This document shows positions 1 to 11,400 of a DNA stretch of 64,000 nt, in pieces. The translations under genes and the position numbers were made by a program. The DNA is taken from NCBI GenBank assembly GCA_963556195.1, contig CAUVYP010000579.1, forward strand, positions 1,116,001 to 1,180,000, in the 5' to 3' direction. This stretch comes from Sepiola atlantica (Eukaryota; Mollusca; Cephalopoda; Sepiida; Sepiolidae). Under the pieces are notes generated by a model. The model saw nothing but the letters and a program-made list of their open reading frames with translations, searched no databases and was not told where the DNA came from. Each line of letters starts with the position of its first letter. Positions within the stretch are counted from its first letter, which is position 1.

Positions 1-57
1 CTTATAAATGTGGAAGTTATAAACAAAAGCGATATCAACTTAAAATCGCACTAAATT
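1..57 (+). repeat. Partial monomer at left window edge
   Basis: These bases are monomer positions 130-186. The tail aaacaaaagc followed by gatatcaac identifies a G or Qk type; the diagnostic base at position 119 lies outside the window. The array therefore continues to the left. Confidence 0.97.
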
Positions 58-243
58 TTGTTGATGTTTTGCGTATTCAGTTTGTATCGACATATCTCCG
101 GGAGTACAAGAGCTGAACTTCTGAAACTTGGTACTTCAGTAGAAAATGTGTGTCCGCTAATGTCTGCAAAGTTTCGGAGCACAATTCTTATAAATGTGGA
201 GGTTATTAACACAAGCGATATACCTTTTAAATCGCACTAAATT
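58..243 (+). repeat. Reference monomer, type P
   Basis: This is the first complete monomer and serves as the coordinate reference. The taa at 238-240 is the only stop in the frame that runs through the unit. Landmarks are a conserved block at 75-116 containing tatctccgggagtac, a short CTGAA/TTCAG inverted repeat with a 9-nt spacer at 121-139, and an AT-rich tail ending gatatacctttt that defines type P. Its gaggtt near 198 is a private change from gaagtt. Confidence 0.95.
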
Positions 244-2103
244 TTGTTGATGTTTTGCGTATTCAGTTTGTATCGACATATCTCCGGGAGTACAAGAGCT
301 GAACTTCTGAAACTTGGTACTTCAGTAGAAAATGTGTGTCCGCTAATGTCTGCAAAGTTTCAGAACACAATTCTTATAAATGTGGAAGTTATAAACAAAA
401 GCGATATCAACTTAAAATCGCACTAAATTTTGTTGATGTTTTGCGTATTCAGTTTGTATCCACATATCTCCGGGAGTACAAGAGCTGAACTTCTGAAACT
501 TGGTACTTCAGTAGAAAATGTGTGTCCGCTAATGTCTGCAAAGTTTCAGAGCACAATTCTTATAAATGTGGAAGTTATAAACACAAGCGATATCAACTTA
601 AAATCGCACTAAATTTTGTTGATGTTTTGAGAATTCAGTTTGTATCGACATATCTCCGGGAGTACAAGAGCTGAACTTCTGAAACTTGGTACTTCAGTAG
701 AAAATGTGTGTCCGCTAATGTCTGCAAAGTTTCGGAGCACAATTCTTATAAATGTGGAAGTAATTAACAAAAGACCTATCAACTTTAAATCGCACTAAAT
801 TTTGTTTATGTTTTGCGTATTCAGTTTGTATCGACATATCTCCGGGAGTACAAGAGCTGACCTTCTGAAACTTCGTACATCAGTAGAAAATGTGTGTCCG
901 CTATTGTCTGCAAAGTTTCGGAGCACAATTCTCATAAATGTGGAAGTTATAAACGAAAGCGATATCAACTTAAAATCGCACTAAATTTTGTTGATGTTTT
1001 GCGTATTCAGTTTGTATCGACATATCTCCGGGAGTACAAGAGCTGAACTTCTGAAACTTGGTACTTCAGTAAAAAATGTGTGTCCGCTAATGTCTGCAAA
1101 GTTACGGAGCACAATTCTTATAAATGTGGAAGTTATAAACACAAGCGATATCAACTTAAAATCGCACTAAATTTTGTTGATGTTTTGCGTATTCAGTTTG
1201 TATCGACATATCTCCGGGAGTACAAGAGCTGAACTTCTGAAACTTGGTACTTCAGTAGAAAATGTGTGTCCGCTAATGTCTGCAAAGTTTCGGAGCACAA
1301 TTCTTATAAATGTGGAAGTTATAAACAAAAGCGATATCAACTTAAAATCGCACTAAATTTTGTTGATGTTTTGCGTATTCAGTTTGTATCGACATATCTC
1401 CGGGAGTACAAGAGCTGAACTTCTGAAACTTGGTACTTCAGTAGAAAATGTGTGTCCGCTAATGTCTGCAAAGTTTCGGAGCACAATTCTTATAAATGTG
1501 GAAGTTATTAACAAAAGACCTATCAACTTAAAATCGCACTAAATTTTGTTTATGTTTTGCGTATTCAGTTTGTATCGACATATCTCCGGGAGTACAAGAG
1601 CTGAACTTCTGAAACTTGGTACTTCAGTAGAAAATGTGTGTCCGCTAATGTCTGCAAAGTTTCGGAGCACAATTCTTATAAATGTGGAAGTTATAAACAA
1701 AAGCGATATCAACTTAAAATCGCACTAAATTTTGTTGATGTTTTGCGTATTCAGTTTGTATCGACATATCTCCGGGAGTACAAGAGCTGAACTTCTGAAA
1801 CTTGGTACTTCAGTAGAAAATGTGTGTCCGCTAATGTCTGCAAAGTTTCGGAGCACAATTCTTAATAATGTGGAAGTTATTAACAAAAGACCTATCAACT
1901 TAAAATCGCACTAAATTTTGTTTATGTTTTGCGTATTCAGTTTGTATCGACATATCTCCGGGAGTACAAGAGCTGAACTTCTGAAACTTGGTACTTCAGT
2001 AGAAAATGTGTGTCCGCTAATGTCTGCAAAGTTTCGGAGCACAATTCTTATAAATGTGGAAGTTATAAACAAAAGCGATATCAACTTAAAATCGCACTAA
2101 ATT
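58..2103 (+). repeat. Higher-order segment P Qk Qt E D L G H I J I (11 monomers)
   Basis: The first nine monomers are the 9-monomer derivative of the 16-monomer unit: Qk C G J K C G between G and H are missing. They are followed by an extra J-I pair. The E monomer at 616-801 has tgc changed to tga next to its EcoRI site. Monomer 430 has tatccac where nearly all others have tatcgac; the same change recurs only at 5451, which links this segment to the one at 5079-6752. Confidence 0.85.
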
Positions 2104-2288
2104 TTGTTGATGTTTTGCGTATTCAGTTTGTATCGACATATCTCCGGGAGTACAAGAGCTGAACTTCTGAAACTTGGTACTTCGTAGAAAATGTGTGTCC
2201 GCTAATGTCTGCAAAGTTTCGGAGCACAATTCTTATAAATGTGGAAGTTATTAACACAAGCGATATACCTTTTAAATCGCACTAAATT
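2104..2288 (+). repeat. 185-bp P monomer with inherited one-base deletion
   Basis: acttcgtag replaces acttcagtag (loss of one base at monomer position 81). The identical deletion is in the P monomers at 6753, 8426 and 13075, so it arose once and spread with higher-order copies. The other two short monomers, 52506 and 56411, have different deletions. No one-base insertion was found. Confidence 0.92.
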
Positions 2289-5078
2289 TTGTTGATGTTT
2301 TGCGTATTCAGTTTGTATCGACATATCTCCGGGAGTACAAGAGCTGAATTTCTGAAACTTGGTACTTCAGTAGAAAATGTGTGTCCGCTAATGTCTGCAA
2401 AGTTTCAGAGCACAATTCTTATAAATGTGGAAGTTATAAACAAAAGCGATATCAACTTAAAATCGCACTAAATTTTGTTGATGTTTTGCGTATTCAGTTT
2501 GTATCGACATATCTCCGGGAGTACAAGAGCTGAACTTCTGAAACTTGGTACTTCAGTAGAAAATGTGTGTCCGCTAATGTCTGCAAAGTTTCAGAGCACA
2601 ATTCTTATAAATGTGGAAGTTATAAACACAAGCGATATCAACTTAAAATCGCACTAAATTTTGTTGATGTTTTGCGAATTCAGTTTGTATCGACATATCT
2701 CCGGGAGTACAAGAGCTGAACTTCTGAAACTTGGTACTTCAGTAGAAAATGTGTGTCCGCTAATGTCTGCAATGTTTCGGAGTACAATTCTTATAAATGT
2801 GGAAGTTATTAACAAAAGACCTATCAACTTTAAATCGCACTAAATTTTGTTTATGTTTTGCGTATTCAGTTTGTATCGACATATCTCCGGGAGTACAAGA
2901 GCTGACCTTCTGAAACTTCGTACATCAGTAGAAAATGTGTGTCCGCTATTGTCTGCAAAGTTTCGGAGCACAATTCTCATAAATGTGGAAGTTATAAACG
3001 AAAGCGATATCAACTTAAAATCGCACTAAATTTTGTTGATGTTTTGCGTATTCAGTTTGTATCGACATATCTCCGGGAGTACAAGAGCTGAACTTCTGAA
3101 ACTTGGTACTTCAGTAGAAAATGTGTGTCCGCTAATGTCTGCAAAGTTACGGAGCACAATTCTTATAAATGTGGAAGTTATAAACACAAGCGATATCAAC
3201 TTAAAATCGCACTAAATTTTGTTGATGTTTTGCGTATTCAGTTTGTATCGACATATCTCCGGGAGTACAAGAGCTGAACTTCTGAAACTTGGTACCTCAG
3301 TAGAAAATGTGTGTCCGCTAATGTCTGCAAAGTTTCGGAGCACAATTCTTATAAATGTGGAAGTTATAAACAAAAGCGATATCAACTTAAAATCGCACTA
3401 AATTTTGTTGATGTTTTGCGTATTCAGTTTGTATCGACATATCTCCGGGAGTACAAGAGCTGAACTTCTGAAACTTGGTACTTCAGTAGAAAATGTGTGT
3501 CCGCTAATGTCTGCGAAGTTTCAGAGCACAATTCTTATAAATGTGGAAGTTATAAACAAAAGCGATATCAACTTAAAATCGCACTAAATTTTGTTAGTGT
3601 TTTGCGTATTCAGTTTGTATCGACATATCTCCGGGAGTACAAGAGCTGAACTTCTTAAACTTGGTACTTCAGTAGAAAATGTGTGTCCGCTAATGTCTGC
3701 AAAGTTTCAGAGCACAATTTGTATAAATGTGGAAGTTATAAACACAAGCGATATCAACTTAAAATCGCACTAAATTTTGTTGATGTTTTGCGTATTCAGT
3801 TTGTATCGACATATCTCCGGGAGTACAAGAGCTGAACTTCTGAAACTTGGTACTTCAGTAGAAAATGTGTGTCCGCTAATGTCTGCAAAGTTTCGGAGCA
3901 CAATTCTTATAAATGTGGAAGTTATAAACAAAAGCGATATCAACTTAAAATCGCACTAAATTTTGTTGATGTTTTGCGTATTCAGTTTGTATCGACATAT
4001 CTCCGGGAGTACAAGAGCTGAACTTCTGAAACTTGGTACTTCAGTAGAAAATGTGTGTCCGCTAATGTCTGCAAAGTTTCGGAGCACAATTCTTAATAAT
4101 GTGGAAGTTATTAACAAAAGACCTATCAACTTAAAATCGCACTAAATTTTGTTTATGTTTTGCGTATTCAGTTTGTATCGACATATCTCCGGGAGTACAA
4201 GAGCTGAACTTCTGAAACTTGGTACTTCAGTAGAAAATGTGTGTCCGCTAATGTCTGCAAAGTTTCAGAGCACAATTCTTATAAATGTGGAAGTTATAAA
4301 CAAAAGCGATATCAACTTAAAATCGCACTAAATTTTGTTGATGTTTTGCGTATTCAGTTTGTATCGACATATCTCCGGGAGTACAAGAGCTGAACTTCTG
4401 AAACTTGGTACTTCAGTAGAAAATGTGTGTCCGCTAATGTCTGCAAAGTTTCAGAGCACAATTTGTATAAATGTGGAAGTTATAAACACAAGCGATATAA
4501 ACTTAAAATCGCACTAAATTTTGTTGATGTTTTGCGTATTCAGTTTGTATCGACATATCTCCGGGAGTACAAGAGCTGAACTTCTGAAACTTGGTACTTC
4601 AGTAGAAAATGTGTGTCCGCTAATGTCTGCAAAGTTTCGGAGCACAATTCTTATAAATGTGGAAGTTATAAACAAAAGCGATATCAACTTAAAATCGCAC
4701 TAAATTTTGTTGATGTTTTGCGTATTCAGTTTGTATCGACATATCTCCGGGAGTACAAGAGCTGAACTTCTGAAACTTGGTACTTCAGTAGAAAATGTGT
4801 GTCCGCTAATGTCTGCAAAGTTTCGGAGCACAATTCTTATAAATGTGGAAGTTATTAACAAAAGACCTATCAACTTAAAATCGCACTAAATTTTGTTTAT
4901 GTTTTGCGTATTAAGTTTGTATCGACATATCTCCGGGAGTACAAGAGCTGAACTTCTGAAACTTGGTACTTCAGTAGAAAATGTGTGTCCGCTAATGTCT
5001 GCAAAGTTTCGGAGCACAATTCTTATAAATGTGGAAGTTATAAACAAAAGCGATATCAACTTAAAATCGCACTAAATT
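2104..5078 (+). repeat. 16-monomer higher-order unit, copy 1 (2975 bp)
   Basis: The order is P Qk Qt E D L G Qk C G J K C G H I. The first monomer has the inherited one-base deletion (acttcgtag instead of acttcagtag). The Qk at 3405 has tctgcgaag and the C at 3591 starts ttgttagtg and has cttcttaaac. These markers recur in the same order at 8426-11400, so the two are copies of one unit. Confidence 0.85.
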
Positions 5079-6752
5079 TTGTTGATGTTTTGCGTATTCA
5101 GTTTGTATCGACATATCTCCGGGAGTACAAGAGCTGAACTTCTGAAACTTGGTACTTCAGTAGAAAATGTGTGTCCGCTAATGTCTGCAAAGTTTCGGAG
5201 CACAATTCTTATAAATGTGGAAGTTATTAACAAAAGACCTATCAACTTAAAATCGCACTAAATTTTGTTTATGTTTTGCGTATTCAGTTTGTATCGACAT
5301 ATCTCCGGGAGTACAAGAGCTGAACTTCTGAAACTTGGTACTTCAGTAGAAAATGTGTGTCCGCTAATGTCTGCAAAGTTTCAGAGCACAATTCTTATAA
5401 ATGTGGAAGTTATAAACAAAAGCGATATCAACTTAAAATCGCACTAAATTTTGTTGATGTTTTGCGTATTCAGTTTGTATCCACATATCTCCGGGAGTAC
5501 AAGAGCTGAACTTCTGAAACTTGGTACTTCAGTAGAAAATGTGTGTCCGCTAATGTCTGCAAAGTTTCAGAGCACAATTCTTATAAATGTGGAAGTTATT
5601 AACACAAGCGATATCAACTTAAAATCGCACTAAATTTTGTTGATGTTTTGAGAATTCAGTTTGTATCGACATATCTCCGGGAGTACAAGAGCTGAACTTC
5701 TGAAACTTGGTACTTCAGTAGAAAATGTGTGTCCGCTAATGTCTGCAAAGTTTCGGAGCACAATTCTTATAAATGTGGAAGTAATTAACAAAAGACCTAT
5801 CAACTTTAAATCGCACTAAATTTTGTTTATGTTTTGCGTATTCAGTTTGTATCGACATATCTCCGGGAGTACAAGAGCTGACCTTCTGAAACTTCGTACA
5901 TCAGTAGAAAATGTGTGTCCGCTATTGTCTGCAAAGTTTCGGAGCACAATTCTCATAAATGTGGAAGTTATAAACGAAAGCGATATCAACTTAAAATCGC
6001 ACTAAATTTTGTTGATGTTTTGCGTATTCAGTTTGTATCGACATATCTCCGGGAGTACAAGAGCTGAACTTCTGAAACTTGGTACTTCAGTAAAAAATGT
6101 GTGTCCGCTAATGTCTGCAAAGTTACGGAGCACAATTCTTATAAATGTGGAAGTTATAAACACAAGCGATATCAACTTAAAATCGCACTAAATTTTGTTG
6201 ATGTTTTGCGTATTCAGTTTGTATCGACATATCTCCGGGAGTACAAGAGCTGAACTTCTGAAACTTGGTACTTCAGTAGAAAATGTGTGTCCGCTAATGT
6301 CTGCAAAGTTTCGGAGCACAATTCTTATAAATGTGGAAGTTATAAACAAAAGCGATATACACTTAAAATCGCACTAAATTTTGTTGATGTTTTGCGTATT
6401 CAGTTTGTATCGACATATCTCCGGGAGTACAAGAGCTGAACTTCTGAAACTTGGTACTTCAGTAGAAAATGTGTGTCCGCTAATGTCTGCAAAGTTTCGG
6501 AGCACAATTCTTATAAATGTGGAAGTTATTAACAAAAGACCTATCAACTTAAAATCGCACTAAATTTTGTTTATGTTTTGCGTATTCAGTTTGTATCGAC
6601 ATATCTCCGGGAGTACAAGAGCTGAACTTCATAAACTTGGTACTTCAGTAGAAAATGTGTGTCCGCTAATGTCTGCAAAGTTTCGGAGCACAATTCTTAT
6701 AAATGTGGAAGTTATAAACAAAAGCGATATCAACTTAAAATCGCACTAAATT
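5079..6752 (+). repeat. 9-monomer segment H K Qt E D L G H I
   Basis: Monomers from 5451 to 6752 repeat those at 430-1731 in order and in private markers: tatccac in the Qt, ttttgagaattc in the E and gtaaaaaatg in the L. The offset is 5021 bp, which is 27 monomers minus the one-base deletion lying between them. Differences I saw between the copies are gttattaacaca at 5451, gatatacac at 6195 and cttcataaac at 6567. Confidence 0.85.
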
Positions 6753-8425
6753 TTGTTGATGTTTTGCGTATTCAGTTTGTATCGACATATCTCCGGGAGT
6801 ACAAGAGCTGAACTTCTGAAACTTGGTACTTCGTAGAAAATGTGTGTCCGCTAATGTCTGCAAAGTTTCGGAGCACAATTCTTATAAATGTGGAAGTTAT
6901 TAACACAAGCGATATACCTTTTAAATCGCACTAAATTTTGTTGATGTTTTGCGTATTCAGTTTGTATCGACATATCTCCGGGAGTACAAGAGCTGAACTT
7001 CTGAAACTTGGTACTTCAGTAGAAAATGTGTGTCCGCTAATGTCTGCAAAGTTTCAGAGCACAATTCTTATAAATGTGGAAGTTATAAACAAAAGCGATA
7101 TCAACTTAAAATCGCACTAAATTTTGTTGATGTTTTGCGTATTCAGTTTGTATCGACATATCTCCGGGAGTACAAGAGCTGAACTTCTGAAACTTGGTAC
7201 TTCAGTAGAAAATGTGTGTCCGCTAATGTCTGCAAAGTTTCAGAGCACAATTCTTATAAATGTGGAAGTTATAAACACAAGCGATATCAACTTAAAATCG
7301 CACTAAATTTTGTTGATGTTTTGCGAATTCAGTTTGTATCGACATATCTCCGGGAGTACAAGAGCTGAACTTCTGAAACTTGGTACTTCAGTAGAAAATG
7401 TGTGTCCGCTAATGTCTGCAATGTTTCGGAGTACAATTCTTATAAATGTGGAAGTTATTAACAAAAGACCTATCAACTTTAAATCGCACTAAATTTTGTT
7501 TATGTTTTGCGTATTCAGTTTGTATCGACATATCTCCGGGAGTACAAGAGCTGACCTTCTGAAACTTCGTACATCAGTAGAAAATGTGTGTCCGCTATTG
7601 TCTGCAAAGTTTCGGAGCACAATTCTCATAAATGTGGAAGTTATAAACGAAAGCGATATCAACTTAAAATCGCACTAAATTTTGTTGATGTTTTGCGTAT
7701 TCAGTTTGTATCGACATATCTCCGGGAGTACAAGAGCTGAACTTCTGAAACTTAGTACTTCAGTAGAAAATGTGTGTCCGCTAATGTCTGCAAAGTTACG
7801 GAGCACAATTCTTATAAATGTGGAAGTTATAAACACAAGCGATATCAACTTAAAATCGCACTAAATTTTGTTGATGTTTTGCGTATTCAGTTTGTATCGA
7901 CATATCTCCGGGAGTACAAGAGCTGAACTTCTGAAACTTGGTACCTCAGTAGAAAATGTGTGTCCGCTAATGTCTGCAAAGTTTCGGAGCACAATTCTTA
8001 TAAATGTGGAAGTTATAAACAAAAGCGATATCAACTTAAAATCGCACTAAATTTTGTTGATGTTTTGCGTATTCAGTTTGTATCGACATATCTCCGGGAG
8101 TACAAGAGCTGAACTTCTGAAACTTGGTACTTCAGTAGAAAATGTGTGTCCGCTAATGTCTGCGAAGTTTCAGAGCACAATTCTTATAAATGTGGAAGTT
8201 ATAAACAAAAGCGATATCAACTTAAAATCGCACTAAATTTTGTTAGTGTTTTGCGTATTCAGTTTGTATCGACATATCTCCGGGAGTACAAGAGCTGAAC
8301 TTCATAAACTTGGTACTTCAGTAGAAAATGTGTGTCCGCTAATGTCTGCAAAGTTTCGGAGCACAATTCTTATAAATGTGGAAGTTATAAACAAAAGCGA
8401 TATCAACTTAAAATCGCACTAAATT
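6753..8425 (+). repeat. 9-monomer segment P Qk Qt E D L G Qk plus hybrid C/I (1673 bp)
   Basis: The segment begins with a 185-bp P carrying acttcgtag and ends in the hybrid monomer at 8240. With monomer 6567 it forms the first copy of a tandem duplication whose second copy runs from inside 8240 to inside 9913. Both copies share tgcaatgtttcgg in E, cttagtactt in L, ggtacctcag in G and tctgcgaag in Qk. Confidence 0.88.
8240..8425 (+). repeat. Hybrid monomer: C-type front, I-type rear
   Basis: The front has ttgttagtg, otherwise seen only at the start of the C monomers at 3591 and 9913. The rear has cttcataaac followed by cgg and aaacaaaagc, otherwise seen only in the I monomer at 6567. The change-over lies between about 8248 and 8303. 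This is the join expected from unequal exchange between a C and an I monomer nine units apart. Confidence 0.88.
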
Positions 8426-11400
8426 TTGTTGATGTTTTGCGTATTCAGTTTGTATCGACATATCTCCGGGAGTACAAGAGCTGAACTTCTGAAACTTGGT
8501 ACTTCGTAGAAAATGTGTGTCCGCTAATGTCTGCAAAGTTTCGGAGCACAATTCTTATAAATGTGGAAGTTATTAACACAAGCGATATACCTTTTAAATC
8601 GCACTAAATTTTGTTGATGTTTTGCGTATTCAGTTTGTATCGACATATCTCCGGGAGTACAAGAGCTGAACTTCTGAAACTTGGTACTTCAGTAGAAAAT
8701 GTGTGTCCGCTAATGTCTGCAAAGTTTCAGAGCACAATTCTTATAAATGTGGAAGTTATAAACAAAAGCGATATCAACTTAAAATCGCACTAAATTTTGT
8801 TGATGTTTTGCGTATTCAGTTTGTATCGACATATCTCCGGGAGTACAAGAGCTGAACTTCTGAAACTTGGTACTTCAGTAGAAAATGTGTGTCCGCTAAT
8901 GTCTGCAAAGTTTCAGAGCACAATTCTTATAAATGTGGAAGTTATAAACACAAGCGATATCAACTTAAAATCGCACTAAATTTTGTTGATGTTTTGCGAA
9001 TTCAGTTTGTATCGACATATCTCCGGGAGTACAAGAGCTGAACTTCTGAAACTTGGTACTTCAGTAGAAAATGTGTGTCCGCTAATGTCTGCAATGTTTC
9101 GGAGTACAATTCTTATAAATGTGGAAGTTATTAACAAAAGACCTATCAACTTTAAATCGCACTAAATTTTGTTTATGTTTTGCGTATTCAGTTTGTATCG
9201 ACATATCTCCGGGAGTACAAGAGCTGACCTTCTGAAACTTCGTACATCAGTAGAAAATGTGTGTCCGCTATTGTCTGCAAAGTTTCGGAGCACAATTCTC
9301 ATAAATGTGGAAGTTATAAACGAAAGCGATATCAACTTAAAATCGCACTAAATTTTGTTGATGTTTTGCGTATTCAGTTTGTATCGACATATCTCCGGGA
9401 GTACAAGAGCTGAACTTCTGAAACTTAGTACTTCAGTAGAAAATGTGTGTCCGCTAATGTCTGCAAAGTTACGGAGCACAATTCTTATAAATGTGGAAGT
9501 TATAAACACAAGCGATATCAACTTAAAATCGCACTAAATTTTGTTGATGTTTTGCGTATTCAGTTTGTATCGACATATCTCCGGGAGTACAAGAGCTGAA
9601 CTTCTGAAACTTGGTACCTCAGTAGAAAATGTGTGTCCGCTAATGTCTGCAAAGTTTCGGAGCACAATTCTTATAAATGTGGAAGTTATAAACAAAAGCG
9701 ATATCAACTTAAAATCGCACTAAATTTTGTTGATGTTTTGCGTATTCAGTTTGTATCGACATATCTCCGGGAGTACAAGAGCTGAACTTCTGAAACTTGG
9801 TACTTCAGTAGAAAATGTGTGTCCGCTAATGTCTGCGAAGTTTCAGAGCACAATTCTTATAAATGTGGAAGTTATAAACAAAAGCGATATCAACTTAAAA
9901 TCGCACTAAATTTTGTTAGTGTTTTGCGTATTCAGTTTGTATCGACATATCTCCGGGAGTACAAGAGCTGAACTTCTTAAACTTGGTACTTCAGTAGAAA
10001 ATGTGTGTCCGCTAATGTCTGCAAAGTTTCAGAGCACAATTTGTATAAATGTGGAAGTTATAAACACAAGCGATATCAACTTAAAATCGCACTAAATTTT
10101 GTTGATGTTTTGCGTATTCAGTTTGTATCGACATATCTCCGGGAGTACAAGAGCTGAACTTCTGAAACTTGGTACTTCAGTAGAAAATGTGTGTCCGCTA
10201 ATGTCTGCAAAGTTTCGGAGCACAATTCTTATAAATGTGGAAGTTATAAACAAAAGCGATATCAACTTAAAATCGCACTAAATTTTGTTGATGTTTTGCG
10301 TATTCAGTTTGTATCGACATATCTCCGGGAGTACAAGAGCTGAACTTCTGAAACTTGGTACTTCAGTAGAAAATGTGTGTCCGCTAATGTCTGCAAAGTT
10401 TCGGAGCACAATTCTTAATAATGTGGAAGTTATTAACAAAAGACCTATCAACTTAAAATCGCACTAAATTTTGTTTATGTTTTGCGTATTCAGTTTGTAT
10501 CGACATATCTCCGGGAGTACAAGAGCTGAACTTCTGAAACTTGGTACTTCAGTAGAAAATGTGTGTCCGCTAATGTCTGCAAAGTTTCAGAGCACAATTC
10601 TTATAAATGTGGAAGTTATAAACAAAAGCGATATCAACTTAAAATCGCACTAAATTTTGTTGATGTTTTGCGTATTCAGTTTGTATCGACATATCTCCGG
10701 GAGTACAAGAGCTGAACTTCTGAAACTTGGTACTTCAGTAGAAAATGTGTGTCCGCTAATGTCTGCAAAGTTTCAGAGCACAATTTGTATAAATGTGGAA
10801 GTTATAAACACAAGCGATATAAACTTAAAATCGCACTAAATTTTGTTGATGTTTTGCGTATTCAGTTTGTATCGACATATCTCCGGGAGTACAAGAGCTG
10901 AACTTCTGAAACTTGGTACTTCAGTAGAAAATGTGTGTCCGCTAATGTCTGCAAAGTTTCGGAGCACAATTCTTATAAATGTGGAAGTTATAAACAAAAG
11001 CGATATCAACTTAAAATCGCACTAAATTTTGTTGATGTTTTGCGTATTCAGTTTGTATCGACATATCTCCGGGAGTACAAGAGCTGAACTTCTGAAACTT
11101 GGTACTTCAGTAGAAAATGTGTGTCCGCTAATGTCTGCAAAGTTTCGGAGCACAATTCTTATAAATGTGGAAGTTATTAACAAAAGACCTATCAACTTAA
11201 AATCGCACTAAATTTTGTTTATGTTTTGCGTATTCAGTTTGTATCGACATATCTCCGGGAGTACAAGAGCTGAACTTCTGAAACTTGGTACCTCAGTAGA
11301 AAATGTGTGTCCGCTAATGTCTGCAAAGTTTCGGAGCACAATTCTTATAAATGTGGAAGTTAAAAACAAAAGCGATATCAACTTAAAATCGCACTAAATT
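8426..11400 (+). repeat. 16-monomer higher-order unit, copy 2 (2975 bp)
   Basis: The order is identical to 2104-5078, with the same marker changes in P (one-base deletion), E (tgcaatg), Qk (tctgcgaag), C (ttgttagtg, cttcttaaac) and the second C (gatataaac). Copy-specific changes include cttagtactt in L at 9355, and ggtacctcag and gttaaaaac in I at 11215. Confidence 0.87.

Noticed and set aside
85..104. CENP-B box near tatcgacatatctccggg
   Set aside because: The box needs TTCG, seven bases, then CGGG, with an A in the spacer. Here ATCG and CGGG are nine bases apart and the first base differs. Only the general idea of a conserved core is retained.
58..240. A protein-coding gene of about 60 residues in each monomer
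   Set aside because: Stops, a shared frameshift and mostly residue-changing differences at all codon positions show no protein-level constraint. The start would often be a ttg. Copies are head to tail without promoters or terminators of their own.
58..243. Monomer built from two related halves of about 93 bp
   Set aside because: Comparing positions 1-93 with 94-186 gave only scattered short matches such as atgt and tttcg, no better than expected for this base composition.
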